Program-made: the position numbers and the translations under genes
NCBI RefSeq assembly: GCF_026241205.1
Contig: NZ_JAPFQM010000001.1
Coordinates: 1,612,001-1,676,000 of the forward strand
DNA length: 64,000 bases
Direction of reading: 5' to 3'
Source of the DNA: Thermomicrobium sp. 4228-Ro
Lineage (GTDB): Bacteria > Chloroflexota > Chloroflexia > Thermomicrobiales > Thermomicrobiaceae
In this document: in pieces, positions 55,101 through 63,782 of the stretch
Numbering within the stretch: the stretch's first letter is position 1
Layout: every line of letters starts with the position of its first letter
Notes under the pieces: generated by a model
The model's database searches: none
What the model was told of the DNA's origin: nothing
What the model saw: the letters and a program-made list of their open reading frames with translations, nothing else

Positions 55101-56714
55101 ATGAGCAGTGGCGGCGGTCGCAGCCCAGTCCGGGGACCGCGGACGTTCGTTCGTGAGGCGACCGGACTCACGAAGGAACTCTCGCTGCTCGATATCTTCG
55201 TCTACAACACCAACAACCAGAATATCGGGCTCGGTGTCTTGTTCATCCTGTTGTTCGTGCCGGCCTTCTATCCTGGGGCCAGCATGCTGGCGGGAGCGCT
55301 TGTTGCCGGTCTGCTGGCGTTAGCACACGCGACGACCTATGCCTTCTTCGCAGCGGCCTTGCCGCGCAGTGGTGGCGACTACGTGTACATCAGCCGCACG
55401 CTCTCGCCGGTTCTCGGTTTCATCAGCAGTTTCAACTGGCTCGTCTGGTTGAGCGTGTACATCGGCATCCCGGCTGCCTACTTCGGTCAGTATGGGCTGT
55501 CCTCGCTGTTCCGGATGCTCGCTGCGAATGCCGAGAATCCTGAGATCATGAGGCTGGCGGATTTTTGGCAAACTCCGCTCGGCATTTTTCTCGCAGGGAC
55601 GGTACTCATCGTCCTCTTCGGCATCGTCTTCGCACTCGGGACGAAGTTGTATTTTCGCATTCAGAACGCTGCCTTCCTTTTCGCGACCATCGCGGTTGCG
55701 GTTGCTGGACTCATCGCGCTCGTTACCCCGCGTGAAACGTTCCTCTTGCGTTTCGACGAGTACGTGCGTGCGGTCGGTGGTGTGGAGCATGCGTTCGCCG
55801 TAGCCCAGCTGAGCGCTGGTTACCAGACGCATCCGTTCGATGCCTATCAGACCTTCCTTTCGCTGAGCTTACCGCTCTATATCGTATTGTTCGCGATTAC
55901 CTCGAGTTTCATCGGCGGGGAAGTGAAGAACGCACGCCGGGCGCAGTTCTTTGGCATGCCCGGCTCGGTGCTGTACTGCACGGCCTGGATCCTGCTGCTC
56001 GTGGCGGCATTCCAAAAGATGGTCGGCTACGGCGGTCTGGCGGTCATCGGTGCAGCGGACCCGCAAGCCTTGGGGCTGGCCTTCACACCGACCTTCATCG
56101 AGCTCGCCGGGGCAGTCGTGCACCGCAATCTGGTGCTGGTCCTGTTCCTCGGTATCGGCTTTCTGCTCTGGACGTACGTCTGGTTGCCGATCAACTATCT
56201 GGCGTCGACGCGCATCTTGCTCGCCTGGTCGTTCGATCGTCTGATGCCGGAAAAGCTCTCGTACGTGAGCCCGCGGACGCATACGCCGCTGGTGGCGATC
56301 CTGGTGGTCGGGCTGATCGGGGAGGTTTGCCTCGCGCTCTATGCCTGGCACATCGTGCTCGCGAGCATCGTCGGGATTTTCGGCTGGATTGTCTCGTTCA
56401 TCTTGACCGCGATCGCGGCGATCGTGTTCCCCTACCGGCGGCGCGACGATTTCGAGTCCTCACCGGTCCGTTGGCGCTTGGCCGGGATACCGCTGATGTC
56501 GATCGTGGGAGCGCTGGCGGTCGTCAGCTTGCTGGTGTGCGAGGTCGTGTTCTGGCTCGACCCATTCGTCGGGCTCGCCCATTACCCGAACGTGCAGGTG
56601 CTGACGGTCGCTGTCTTCATCGTGGGGATGCTGGTCTACTGGCTGGCCAAGACGATTCAGGCTCGCCGGGGTATACGCGTCGAGTATGCCTTCCGAGAGA
56701 TTCCGCCGGAGTGA
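55101..56714 (+). CDS. APC-superfamily amino-acid permease, copy 2
   Basis: A 537-residue permease closely patterned on copy 1: FVREATGL, SLLDIFVYNTNNQNIG, PRSGGDYVYISRTLSPVLG and the C-terminal YAFREIPPE. ATG 55101 follows GAGGAGG. The pair may form a heteromeric or differently specific set for related substrates. Confidence 0.9.
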   Translation: MSSGGGRSPVRGPRTFVREATGLTKELSLLDIFVYNTNNQNIGLGVLFILLFVPAFYPGASMLAGALVAGLLALAHATTYAFFAAALPRSGGDYVYISRTLSPVLGFISSFNWLVWLSVYIGIPAAYFGQYGLSSLFRMLAANAENPEIMRLADFWQTPLGIFLAGTVLIVLFGIVFALGTKLYFRIQNAAFLFATIAVAVAGLIALVTPRETFLLRFDEYVRAVGGVEHAFAVAQLSAGYQTHPFDAYQTFLSLSLPLYIVLFAITSSFIGGEVKNARRAQFFGMPGSVLYCTAWILLLVAAFQKMVGYGGLAVIGAADPQALGLAFTPTFIELAGAVVHRNLVLVLFLGIGFLLWTYVWLPINYLASTRILLAWSFDRLMPEKLSYVSPRTHTPLVAILVVGLIGEVCLALYAWHIVLASIVGIFGWIVSFILTAIAAIVFPYRRRDDFESSPVRWRLAGIPLMSIVGALAVVSLLVCEVVFWLDPFVGLAHYPNVQVLTVAVFIVGMLVYWLAKTIQARRGIRVEYAFREIPPE

Positions 56715-56833
56715 CCGGCTGCTCCGCCCGAGAGTGTCCAGTCTGTTGCCAGTACGATTGTGCAGTCGAGTACGTTCGTGGCGTTACACTTCGCGTCGTC
56801 GAGTCAGAGACGAGCAGAACACGTGTTCGGTGA

Positions 56834-57391
56834 ATGGGGCAGCGGACGGTGACGATGGACGATCGCGAGCACATTCCCCATACCGAAATCCACCGCCTGT
56901 CGCGGCGCTTTTTGGAGGCTGCACAGGACATTCTCGTCGTCGCCCTCGTCATCGTCCTTTTCGGATTGATGATCCGGACGCTGCTCATCTTGATCGACCA
57001 TCTCTTCGGGCCCTCCCTGGACTTTCGCGTCGTTATCGCTGAGGTACTGTTCATGCTCGTCATGGTCGAGCTGATGCGCTTGCTCATCGTCTACCTGGAG
57101 GAACACCGAGTAGCTGTCGATTTCATGGTCGAACTCGGCATCGTCGCCACGCTGCGCGAAGTCGTTCTCCGCGGTGTGGTCGAACTGGGCTGGGCGCAGG
57201 TGCTGGCGATCAGTGCCTTCCTGCTCACGCTCGGTGCCTTGCTCCGGTTCGGCACACTGCGAGCTCAGTTGCAAGCACGGCAAGCGCGTTGGCTCCGTGC
57301 GGAACGTCCGGGACCGGACCAGGCTGCCCGGGAAGCTGGCGAGCGGGTCCGCACCGCTACGGCGCGATCGGAGTGGACTCCGGAAGACTGA
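56834..57391 (+). CDS. PsiE-like small membrane protein
   Basis: A 185-residue protein with four hydrophobic helices (about residues 30-52, 66-90, 100-118, 126-148) and the MVELMRLLIVYLEEHRV segment typical of phosphate-starvation-inducible PsiE-family proteins. ATG 56834 is the first start; ATG 56855 is an alternative with GGTGA upstream. Its 3' end overlaps the convergent gene by 35 bp. Role unknown. Confidence 0.75.
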   Translation: MGQRTVTMDDREHIPHTEIHRLSRRFLEAAQDILVVALVIVLFGLMIRTLLILIDHLFGPSLDFRVVIAEVLFMLVMVELMRLLIVYLEEHRVAVDFMVELGIVATLREVVLRGVVELGWAQVLAISAFLLTLGALLRFGTLRAQLQARQARWLRAERPGPDQAAREAGERVRTATARSEWTPED

Positions 57392-58136
57392 CCAGCGCTG
57401 CGAGCGGGACGCGCAGTTCCCCGTTTGCGAGGCGGATGTCGACCCGCTCACCGCGCCCGAGCTGGATCTCGTACGGTGCGACTGGTGCGAGGTCTTTCCC
57501 CCGGCGCGGTTCGGGCCGGAGGACGAGCGGAGCATCAGTGCGCACGGATTGGCGCAGTGCCACCAGCGCTGCGGCGCGTCCGCAGGGATCGGCGTACTCT
57601 GCCTGCGTCGCCGCATCAACCAAACCGATACCGATGTTTCCAACGCGCAAGCAGGCTAGCAGCGCATCCTGCCGAGGGATGACCTCCAGCACGCTCTGGT
57701 TGCCGAGTGGAACGGCGAATGGTTCGTTCAGTTTCAAAAAACGGAGACCACGCGCAGTTGCCATACGTTCCAGAATCGTCCACGCAGGGTCGTCGTCTGG
57801 CGAGCCGGCGATGATGACAGAGCGCACGGCGCGGCGCTCGACAAAACCGAGAGCTCCCGTGACCTGGTCCGTATCCCACGCAGGAACGATGAGGAGCTCG
57901 TAGGGGCGTTGCCAGGGAAGCGTTGCGCGGTCGGCCAGTTCCACGCCAGCGTTCGGTACCGAACCGCCACCGAGTACGATGACGCGACCATCGAACAGCA
58001 GGACCGTGCTCAGCGTGCTCCCAGTACTCCCGACGACGAGACGCTGACCGGTCTGGTGGTGAACGAGGAAGAGACTCGTGAGGAGTCCGAGGATGAGTCC
58101 GCTGAGCAGCTGTGCGGGGGCACGCTGGCTGCGCAC
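57357..58136 (-). CDS. Membrane-anchored protein resembling the ComEC C-terminal domain
   Basis: A 259-residue protein with one N-terminal membrane helix (about residues 9-25). The rest has the strand pattern STLSTVLLFDGRVIVLGGGS and ELLIVPAWDTDQVTGA, like the MBL-type tail of ComEC but without the HxHxDH metal ligands. GTG 58136 follows GTGAGGCG. It starts 9 bp after the PASTA kinase stop, so it is co-transcribed and may be a kinase target or cell-envelope partner. Weak assignment. Confidence 0.6.
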   Translation of the reverse strand: MRSQRAPAQLLSGLILGLLTSLFLVHHQTGQRLVVGSTGSTLSTVLLFDGRVIVLGGGSVPNAGVELADRATLPWQRPYELLIVPAWDTDQVTGALGFVERRAVRSVIIAGSPDDDPAWTILERMATARGLRFLKLNEPFAVPLGNQSVLEVIPRQDALLACLRVGNIGIGLVDAATQAEYADPCGRAAALVALRQSVRTDAPLVLRPEPRRGKDLAPVAPYEIQLGRGERVDIRLANGELRVPLAALVSLPESTPIAP

Positions 58137-58145
58137 GGTTTCGCC

Positions 58146-59975
58146 TCACTGCGAACCGTTCTGCTGCTTCTGATAGAAGGCGATATCGATGGGTGAGCCA
58201 CGCGGCACCCAGCTGTTCCACTGGAGCGTTGCACTGACGACGCCCCCGTCTGGAAACTGCGCGCAGTCGAACGACGGGAAAGTGGCGGTGATCTGGGTGC
58301 AGGTCATCGGGGTAACATTGCGGACGACGAGGCCAGCTCGCTCCAGTTCGATGACCGCTTGCTGGTACGGCTTGCTGTACATGTCCGGAACGCGCACGCG
58401 GTCACCGACACTGACATAGACCTTGACGGTGCCACCGTTGCGTACCTGCTCGGCGGGTTCGGTCCGGATGACGTAGCCTTCCGGAACGGTCCGGCTTCCC
58501 TCTTCGACCTTCTCCACGGTGACCGGCAGCCCCTGGAGTTGTTGCAGGACCTCGGTGTACGGTTTCCCAGCCAACCCGATCAGGGTGATCCACTCCGGCC
58601 CCTTACTGACCCACACCCGTACGGTGCTGCCTCTTTCGGCGAGTGTGCCCGGAGGCGGATCCTGCCGGACGATCGTTCCCGCCGGGACAACGTTATCGAA
58701 CACTTCTTCCACCTGGAGTTGGAAATCGCCAGCCGCGGCCACTGCTTCGGCCTGCCGGAGGGTCGAGTTGACGAGATCAGGGACACGGGCCATTTCGGGT
58801 GTCGGCGTCGGGCTCGGTGTCGGTTCGGTCGTCGGAGTCGGGACGCTGGTCGGTGTGGCTGGTGGACTCGGTGTCTCGGCGATCGTCGGGCTGGGCACGA
58901 TAGCCACAGTGGTCGGGGAGGGATGCGGGCGATCGTCGATGCCCGTCAGAGCGCCGAGATCGACCAGCTGGAATGCGAGCACGACCAGCGCAACGATGCC
59001 CACGAGAATTGCGCTTCCCACGAGCCAGGTCGCGCAGCCGATGTCGCCGGCCCGGCTGACTGCTGCGGGCGGTGGTGGCGTACTGCGCGCCCGTGCGCGG
59101 CCGGCTGGGACACGCGGCGGCACGCCACCGCGCGGCGGTGCTGGTGTGCTTCCCGCTCCGTGTTGACGCCAGTGGGCGAGCGCGTGCGCCAGTGCACCGG
59201 CCGTCGGAAAGCGCTGGCGGGGATCTTTGGCCAACGCGCGCAGGATGATCGCTTCGACCGCCGGTGGGATGTTCGGATTGAACTGTCGTGGCGACGGCGG
59301 GGCTTCGTGGACATGCTGCAGAGCGAGGCCGATGGGATTATCAGCGTCGAAGGGGAGGTGCCCGGTCAGCATTTCGTAGAGGACCACACCGAGCGCGTAG
59401 ATGTCCGAAGCCGGTGTGGCTGGCTCTCCGCGCGCCTGCTCCGGCGAGACATAGTGGACCGTGCCCATCCCGAAGCCCGCTTCGGTGAGGCTTACATCGG
59501 TCAGCCCCTTTGCGATCCCGAAGTCGGTCACTTTGACGAAGCCCCGTTCGTCGACGAGGATATTTTGCGGTTTGATGTCCCGGTGCACGAGGCCGTGCTG
59601 GTGCGCGTAATCGAGGGCAGCAGCGACCTGGCGGACGATGTGGATCGCCTCGTCGAGCGAGAAGGGCGCGTGTTCGAGGATCAGTCGCTTCAGTGTCTTG
59701 CCTGGGACGTACTCCATAACGATATAGCGGGTACCGTCGTCGCGGCCAACGTCGTACACGCTCACGATGTTCGGGTGACTGAGACGGGCGGCCGCTTGCG
59801 CTTCGCGTTCGAAGCGCCGGAGGAAGCTCGCATCCGCTGCGAACTGGCCACGCAGCACCTTGATCGCGACAGGACGATCGAGGACGAGATCGTAACCGCG
59901 GTAGACGACGGCCATCCCGCCCTCGCCGATCGGTTCGTCGAGTCGATAGCGGCCGTTCAAGACGCGTGTTTGCAC
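58146..59975 (-). CDS. pknB: PASTA-domain Ser/Thr protein kinase (PknB/StkP-type)
   Basis: A 609-residue membrane kinase. The Hanks kinase domain (residues 10-270) has GEGGMAVVY, Lys39 in VAIKVL, HRDIKPQN and DFGIAKG. A Pro-rich juxtamembrane stretch leads to one TM helix (about 315-340), then a Thr/Pro linker and three extracytoplasmic PASTA repeats (starting about 400, 465 and 535). PASTA domains bind peptidoglycan fragments and tie cell-wall state to growth. No partner PP2C phosphatase is in the window. Confidence 0.95.
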   Translation of the reverse strand: MQTRVLNGRYRLDEPIGEGGMAVVYRGYDLVLDRPVAIKVLRGQFAADASFLRRFEREAQAAARLSHPNIVSVYDVGRDDGTRYIVMEYVPGKTLKRLILEHAPFSLDEAIHIVRQVAAALDYAHQHGLVHRDIKPQNILVDERGFVKVTDFGIAKGLTDVSLTEAGFGMGTVHYVSPEQARGEPATPASDIYALGVVLYEMLTGHLPFDADNPIGLALQHVHEAPPSPRQFNPNIPPAVEAIILRALAKDPRQRFPTAGALAHALAHWRQHGAGSTPAPPRGGVPPRVPAGRARARSTPPPPAAVSRAGDIGCATWLVGSAILVGIVALVVLAFQLVDLGALTGIDDRPHPSPTTVAIVPSPTIAETPSPPATPTSVPTPTTEPTPSPTPTPEMARVPDLVNSTLRQAEAVAAAGDFQLQVEEVFDNVVPAGTIVRQDPPPGTLAERGSTVRVWVSKGPEWITLIGLAGKPYTEVLQQLQGLPVTVEKVEEGSRTVPEGYVIRTEPAEQVRNGGTVKVYVSVGDRVRVPDMYSKPYQQAVIELERAGLVVRNVTPMTCTQITATFPSFDCAQFPDGGVVSATLQWNSWVPRGSPIDIAFYQKQQNGSQ

Positions 59976-60171
59976 TCAGCTCGCCTCTCTACGCACTCGC
60001 ACAGCGCGATGGTCGGGCCAGCCCTTCCTCACGGGGTTATCCTACTACGTGCCCCTGCGAGCGTTCTGGATTCTGACGGATACGCTCAGGCAGAGTGGGC
60101 CCTCGCCGTCAACTCTGCCGGCCCTCACTGTGGCAAGATGGAGCGCGAAGCGAGGCGGAGGGGACGGTTCG

Positions 60172-61113
60172 ATGGGACCCTCGATGCACTGCCGGCTCGG
60201 TGAAGCGCTCACGGAGCGAATCGGAAACACCCCGCTCTTCTGTTTGCAACGGCTCCCAGCGGAGTATGGTGTTGCCGACGGTGTTCAGCTGCTCGTGAAA
60301 GCGGAGTGGTACAACCCGGGGGGCTCCGTCAAGGATCGAGCAGCATTCCGCATCGTTCAGGAGGCGTTTCGTTCGGGGGCGCTCGGTAACGGCAAGCGCC
60401 TGCTCGATGCCACGTCGGGGAACACCGGTATCGCCTATGCGATGCTCGGGGCGGCGTGGGGCTTCGGGGTAACGCTCGTCGTGCCGGCGAGTATCGGCGA
60501 GGAGCGACGGGCTATCCTCCAAGCCTACGGTGCTGAGCTGATTTTCAGCGACCCCTACGAGGGGACGGATGGCGCGATACGGCTGGCGCGGCAGCTGGCG
60601 GCCGCGCATCCCGATCGGTACTACTACGCCGACCAATACAGTAACCCGGCCAACTGGCTTGCACACTACGATGGGACGGGAGTCGAAATCTTGGAGCAGA
60701 CGCGTGGGCAAGTGACGCATTTCGTCGCTGGCCTGGGAACGACCGGAACGATGATGGGCACCGGGCGTCGCCTCAAGGAGGCGAACCCGAGCGTGGTCTT
60801 GGTCGGCGTTCAACCCGACGATCCCTTTCACGGGCTGGAGGGTTTGAAACACTTGTCGACTGCTCTCGTTCCAGCGACCTATGATCCGTCACTGATCGAC
60901 CGCATGGAGTTCGTCGATACCGAGGAAGCGTACCGACTGGCGCGCGATCTCGCGCGGATCGAAGGACTGCTTGTCGGCCCTTCGGCGGCAGCAGCGGTCG
61001 TTGCGGCGTTACGCGTCGCACAGGAACTCGAATACGGCGTGATCGTCGCGATCCTGCCAGATAGCGGGCTCAAGTATCTCAGTACACCACTCTGGCATCC
61101 AGACCGAGCTTGA
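60172..61113 (+). CDS. cysM: Cysteine synthase of the CysM/O-phosphoserine type
   Basis: A 313-residue PLP enzyme. The cofactor lysine is Lys54 in GGSVKDRAA, the Asn-containing loop is ATSGNTGIA, and the glycine-rich phosphate cup GLGTTGTMMG follows. Placed just before a ThiS-like carrier and a JAMM protease, it matches the mycobacterial CysM-CysO-Mec system, where sulfide is delivered as a protein thiocarboxylate. ATG 60172 follows GGAGGGGA; a second Met follows four codons later. Confidence 0.92.
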   Translation: MGPSMHCRLGEALTERIGNTPLFCLQRLPAEYGVADGVQLLVKAEWYNPGGSVKDRAAFRIVQEAFRSGALGNGKRLLDATSGNTGIAYAMLGAAWGFGVTLVVPASIGEERRAILQAYGAELIFSDPYEGTDGAIRLARQLAAAHPDRYYYADQYSNPANWLAHYDGTGVEILEQTRGQVTHFVAGLGTTGTMMGTGRRLKEANPSVVLVGVQPDDPFHGLEGLKHLSTALVPATYDPSLIDRMEFVDTEEAYRLARDLARIEGLLVGPSAAAAVVAALRVAQELEYGVIVAILPDSGLKYLSTPLWHPDRA

Positions 61114-61146
61114 CGGCACACTGGGGACAGAAGGGAGTGAGAGACG

Positions 61147-61425
61147 ATGGCGGTGACGATCTTGATACCAGCACCGCTCCGGCGGTTCACCGAAGATCGA
61201 GCAGCGGTGCAGGTGGACGCCAAGACGGTTGGCGAAGCGCTGGCCAAACTAGACGAACTGTATCCCGGCCTCCGCGAACGGATCTGCGAGCCGGATGGTC
61301 GCGTCCGCCGATTTGTCAGTGTCTTCGTGAACGGGAAAGATATCCGTTCATTGCAGGGAATCGATACGCCCCTCAACGATGGGGACGAGGTCGGCATCAT
61401 TCCGGCGATGGCGGGTGGACGGTGA
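61147..61425 (+). CDS. cysO: Sulfur-carrier protein CysO (ThiS/MoaD family)
   Basis: A 92-residue ubiquitin-fold carrier. The C-terminal sequence is DEVGIIPAMAGGR, so the reactive Gly-Gly is followed by one Arg that must be removed before adenylation and thiocarboxylation. The ATG follows GGGAGTGAG 34 bp after cysM. The stop overlaps the mec GTG (GTGA), so the three genes are one unit. Confidence 0.9.
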   Translation: MAVTILIPAPLRRFTEDRAAVQVDAKTVGEALAKLDELYPGLRERICEPDGRVRRFVSVFVNGKDIRSLQGIDTPLNDGDEVGIIPAMAGGR

Positions 61426-61904
61426 TCCGTATTCCACGCGAGCAGTACGACGCGATCATCGCTCATGCGCGGCGCGAGGCTCCCCGTGAGGCCTGTGGGC
61501 TCGTCGCGGGTCACCGCGACCGGGTCGAACGGGTCTATCCAGTCGCGAACCGGGCTGAGTTCGCAGTCGAATTCTTCGCTGAACGGGGACTCATTCCGCC
61601 CGGCCGGGATTACCGGCCGGATGCTCCCGGATCGATCGCGGTGGAGCGCTTCTTCATGGATCCGGAAGAGCAGTTCCGCGTGTTGCGCGAAATCGAAGCG
61701 AGCGGGCTCGAGCACCTGGGAAGCTATCACTCGCATCCAGCGACCGAGGCCTATCCATCGCGGACAGACGTGGAGATGGCTGCCTTCTGGCCGGGGATGC
61801 TTCTTCTGATCTGCTCGCTGGCCGATCCCGATCGGCCGGTCGTGCGCGCTTTCCGCGTCATCGATGGACGTGTCGAGGAAGAGCCGGTCGTCGTCGAAGA
61901 GTGA
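61422..61904 (+). CDS. mec: JAMM/Mov34 metalloprotease Mec
   Basis: A 160-residue JAMM peptidase. Zinc motif SYHSHPATEAYPSRTD (HxH ... D) and the catalytic Glu in PREACG are present. In the CysO pathway Mec cuts free cysteine from the CysO-cysteine adduct; here it may also remove the C-terminal Arg of CysO. GTG 61422 overlaps the cysO stop. Followed by an intrinsic terminator. Confidence 0.9.
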   Translation: MIRIPREQYDAIIAHARREAPREACGLVAGHRDRVERVYPVANRAEFAVEFFAERGLIPPGRDYRPDAPGSIAVERFFMDPEEQFRVLREIEASGLEHLGSYHSHPATEAYPSRTDVEMAAFWPGMLLLICSLADPDRPVVRAFRVIDGRVEEEPVVVEE

Positions 61905-61926
61905 TCGACAGGTGGCCAGACGGAGC

Positions 61927-61961
61927 AGAGGGGCCACGGCTCGAGCCGTGGCCCCTCTTTT
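61927..61961 (+). terminator. Intrinsic terminator after mec
   Basis: A perfect 14-bp inverted repeat (61927-61940 with 61945-61958), loop TCGA, followed by a T4 run at 58-61. It separates mec from the convergent rhodanese-MoeB gene. Confidence 0.85.
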
Positions 61962-61985
61962 CGGAAGTTCCTGTTCCCGAGGGCT

Positions 61986-63182
61986 TCAGTCGGCGACGCT
62001 GCGGCTGACCGGCAGGATGCAGCTCTGCTGGTAATCGATCTGGCCGATCGTCTCCACGGTGAGCGTCGAGTTGGGGCCGCAGGCTGCGCACTCCGGATCG
62101 CGCTCGACGTGGAGTTCGCGGAAAGTAGCCGACAGGGCGTCGTACAGGAGGACGCGGCCGATGAGCGGCTCGCCCAGACCGAGCAGGAGCTTGATGGCCT
62201 CGGTCGCCTGCAGGACGCCGATGACGCCCGGGAGCACACCGAGCACACCGGCCTGGTCGCAGCTCGGCGCCAGCTCGGGCGGCGGCGGCTCCGGATAGAG
62301 GCACCGGTAGCACGGCCCCTCGCCCGGCTTGTAGACCGTCACCTGGCCGTCGAACCGGAAGATGCTCCCGTCGACAACCGGCTTCCCGAGCAGCACCGCG
62401 GCATCGTTGACCAAGTACCGTGTCGGGAAATTGTCGGCTCCATTCACGATCACGTCGTAGTCTCGGATCACGTCGAGGATCGTCTGACTGCTCAACCAGA
62501 CATCGTGAGTGATAACTTTGACGTCCGGGTTGAGGGCCTCGATCGTCTCGCGGGCCGACTCGGTCTTCGGTCGTCCGACGCGATCGGTCGTGTGGATGAT
62601 CTGCCGCTGTAGGTTGCTGAGGTCGACCACGTCGGCGTCCACGATGCCGATCGTCCCGACCCCCGCTGCGGCCAGGTACAGTGCTGCTGGCGAGCCGAGC
62701 CCTCCCGCCCCGATGATGAGCACCTTCGAGTCGAGCAGGCGTGCCTGGCCCTCCTCACCGACCTCCGGAATCAGGAAGTGCCGGCTGTAGCGCTGGAGTT
62801 GCTCGCGCGTCCACTGGCGCGGTGTCACGAACGGGTAACCAGCGTGCTTCCAGGCACTGAAGCCGCCGGCGACCGAGTAGACGTTCTGGTATCCCAGTTC
62901 CTGGAGCGCCTTCGCGGCGAACGCCGAGCGAACGCCACCGGCGCAGTAGACGTAGACGGGTGTCGACTTGTCCGGCACCTCTTCCTCGATACGGAGCTCG
63001 AGGTAACCGCGCGGAATGAAGATCGCGCCGGGGATGTATCCCTGCTCCCACTCCTCGCGTTCGCGCACGTCGACGATCACCGGACGACGACCAGCTCGGA
63101 GCTGCTCGTAGACCTGATGGACGTCGACCTCGCGAATCGCTCGCTTGATTTCCTGAAAGAGTTGTTCGTACCTTCTCGCCAT
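61986..63182 (-). CDS. Rhodanese-MoeB fusion (carrier-activating sulfurtransferase)
   Basis: A 398-residue protein with an N-terminal rhodanese domain (about residues 15-118; active Cys80 in VYVYCAGGVRS) and a C-terminal E1-like adenylyltransferase (130-398) with GAGGLGS (158-164), CYRC and CAAC zinc cysteines. It would adenylate the CysO C-terminus and put sulfur on it. In MoeZ/Uba4 the order is E1 then rhodanese; here it is reversed. ATG 63182 follows GGAGG; the longer frame begins upstream of the -10 element. Confidence 0.93.
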   Translation of the reverse strand: MARRYEQLFQEIKRAIREVDVHQVYEQLRAGRRPVIVDVREREEWEQGYIPGAIFIPRGYLELRIEEEVPDKSTPVYVYCAGGVRSAFAAKALQELGYQNVYSVAGGFSAWKHAGYPFVTPRQWTREQLQRYSRHFLIPEVGEEGQARLLDSKVLIIGAGGLGSPAALYLAAAGVGTIGIVDADVVDLSNLQRQIIHTTDRVGRPKTESARETIEALNPDVKVITHDVWLSSQTILDVIRDYDVIVNGADNFPTRYLVNDAAVLLGKPVVDGSIFRFDGQVTVYKPGEGPCYRCLYPEPPPPELAPSCDQAGVLGVLPGVIGVLQATEAIKLLLGLGEPLIGRVLLYDALSATFRELHVERDPECAACGPNSTLTVETIGQIDYQQSCILPVSRSVAD

Positions 63183-63247
63183 CGATCGGTCCTCCGCGAT
63201 AGGCTCGTGCACTGGCTGGCAGTGTTGCCTGAGCCAACGACAGCTCG

Positions 63248-63277
63248 ATTGTACCCTAGAGGGGTACGAGATGTTCA
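63248..63277 (-). promoter_or_regulatory. Promoter of the rhodanese-MoeB gene
   Basis: TGAACA (63272-63277) and TACAAT (63248-63253) on the minus strand with an 18-bp spacer. GTACCC/GGGTAC (63251-63267) forms an inverted repeat over the -10. Confidence 0.5.
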
Positions 63278-63295
63278 TGGCGAAAAGGATGAGCG

Positions 63296-63769
63296 ATGGC
63301 AGGCGAGCGTGTCAACCGAGTGACCGATCATGGCTGCTTCGGATGTGGTGAGCGCAATCCGATCGGGCTCAAGTTGGCCTTCTATCGGGAGGAGGAGGGC
63401 GTCGAGGCCTCCTTCACGCCGCAACCGGAGCACGAGGGATACATCGGTCTCGTCCACGGCGGGATCCTCGCGACGCTGCTCGACGAGGCGATGAGCTGGG
63501 CGGTGATCAGCACGGCCGGGCGGCTGATGGTGACGGCCCACCTGTCGATCGCTTTCCGCCGGCCAGTTGCGGTCGGTCAGCAACTCCGTCTCCGTGGTTG
63601 GGTCGAGCGGTCGGAGCGTCGGCTCGTGCGGGCCCGTGCGGAAATCCGCGATGCTGTCCAGGGAACCCTACTGGCCGAAGCGGAGGGAACTTTCCTCCCT
63701 GTCGCTGCGGACCGTGAGAAGTCGTGGCGGGAGCAGTATATCCGGTCGGCCACGGCAGACAGCGAGTGA
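63296..63769 (+). CDS. Hotdog-fold (PaaI-type) acyl-CoA thioesterase
   Basis: A 157-residue hotdog protein. The N-terminal HGCFGCGERNPIGL is the short zinc-less Cys pair motif of the PaaI subgroup. The HGGILATLLDEAM segment carries the catalytic acid, and VTAHLSIAFRRPVAVG the substrate tunnel. It probably hydrolyses aromatic or medium-chain acyl-CoAs. ATG 63296 follows AAAGGATG. Confidence 0.85.
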   Translation: MAGERVNRVTDHGCFGCGERNPIGLKLAFYREEEGVEASFTPQPEHEGYIGLVHGGILATLLDEAMSWAVISTAGRLMVTAHLSIAFRRPVAVGQQLRLRGWVERSERRLVRARAEIRDAVQGTLLAEAEGTFLPVAADREKSWREQYIRSATADSE

Positions 63770-63782
63770 GAGCTCGTTCGGG

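Noticed and set aside
58359-60203. A 614-codon frame opposite the PASTA kinase
   Set aside because: Shadow of the kinase coding strand.
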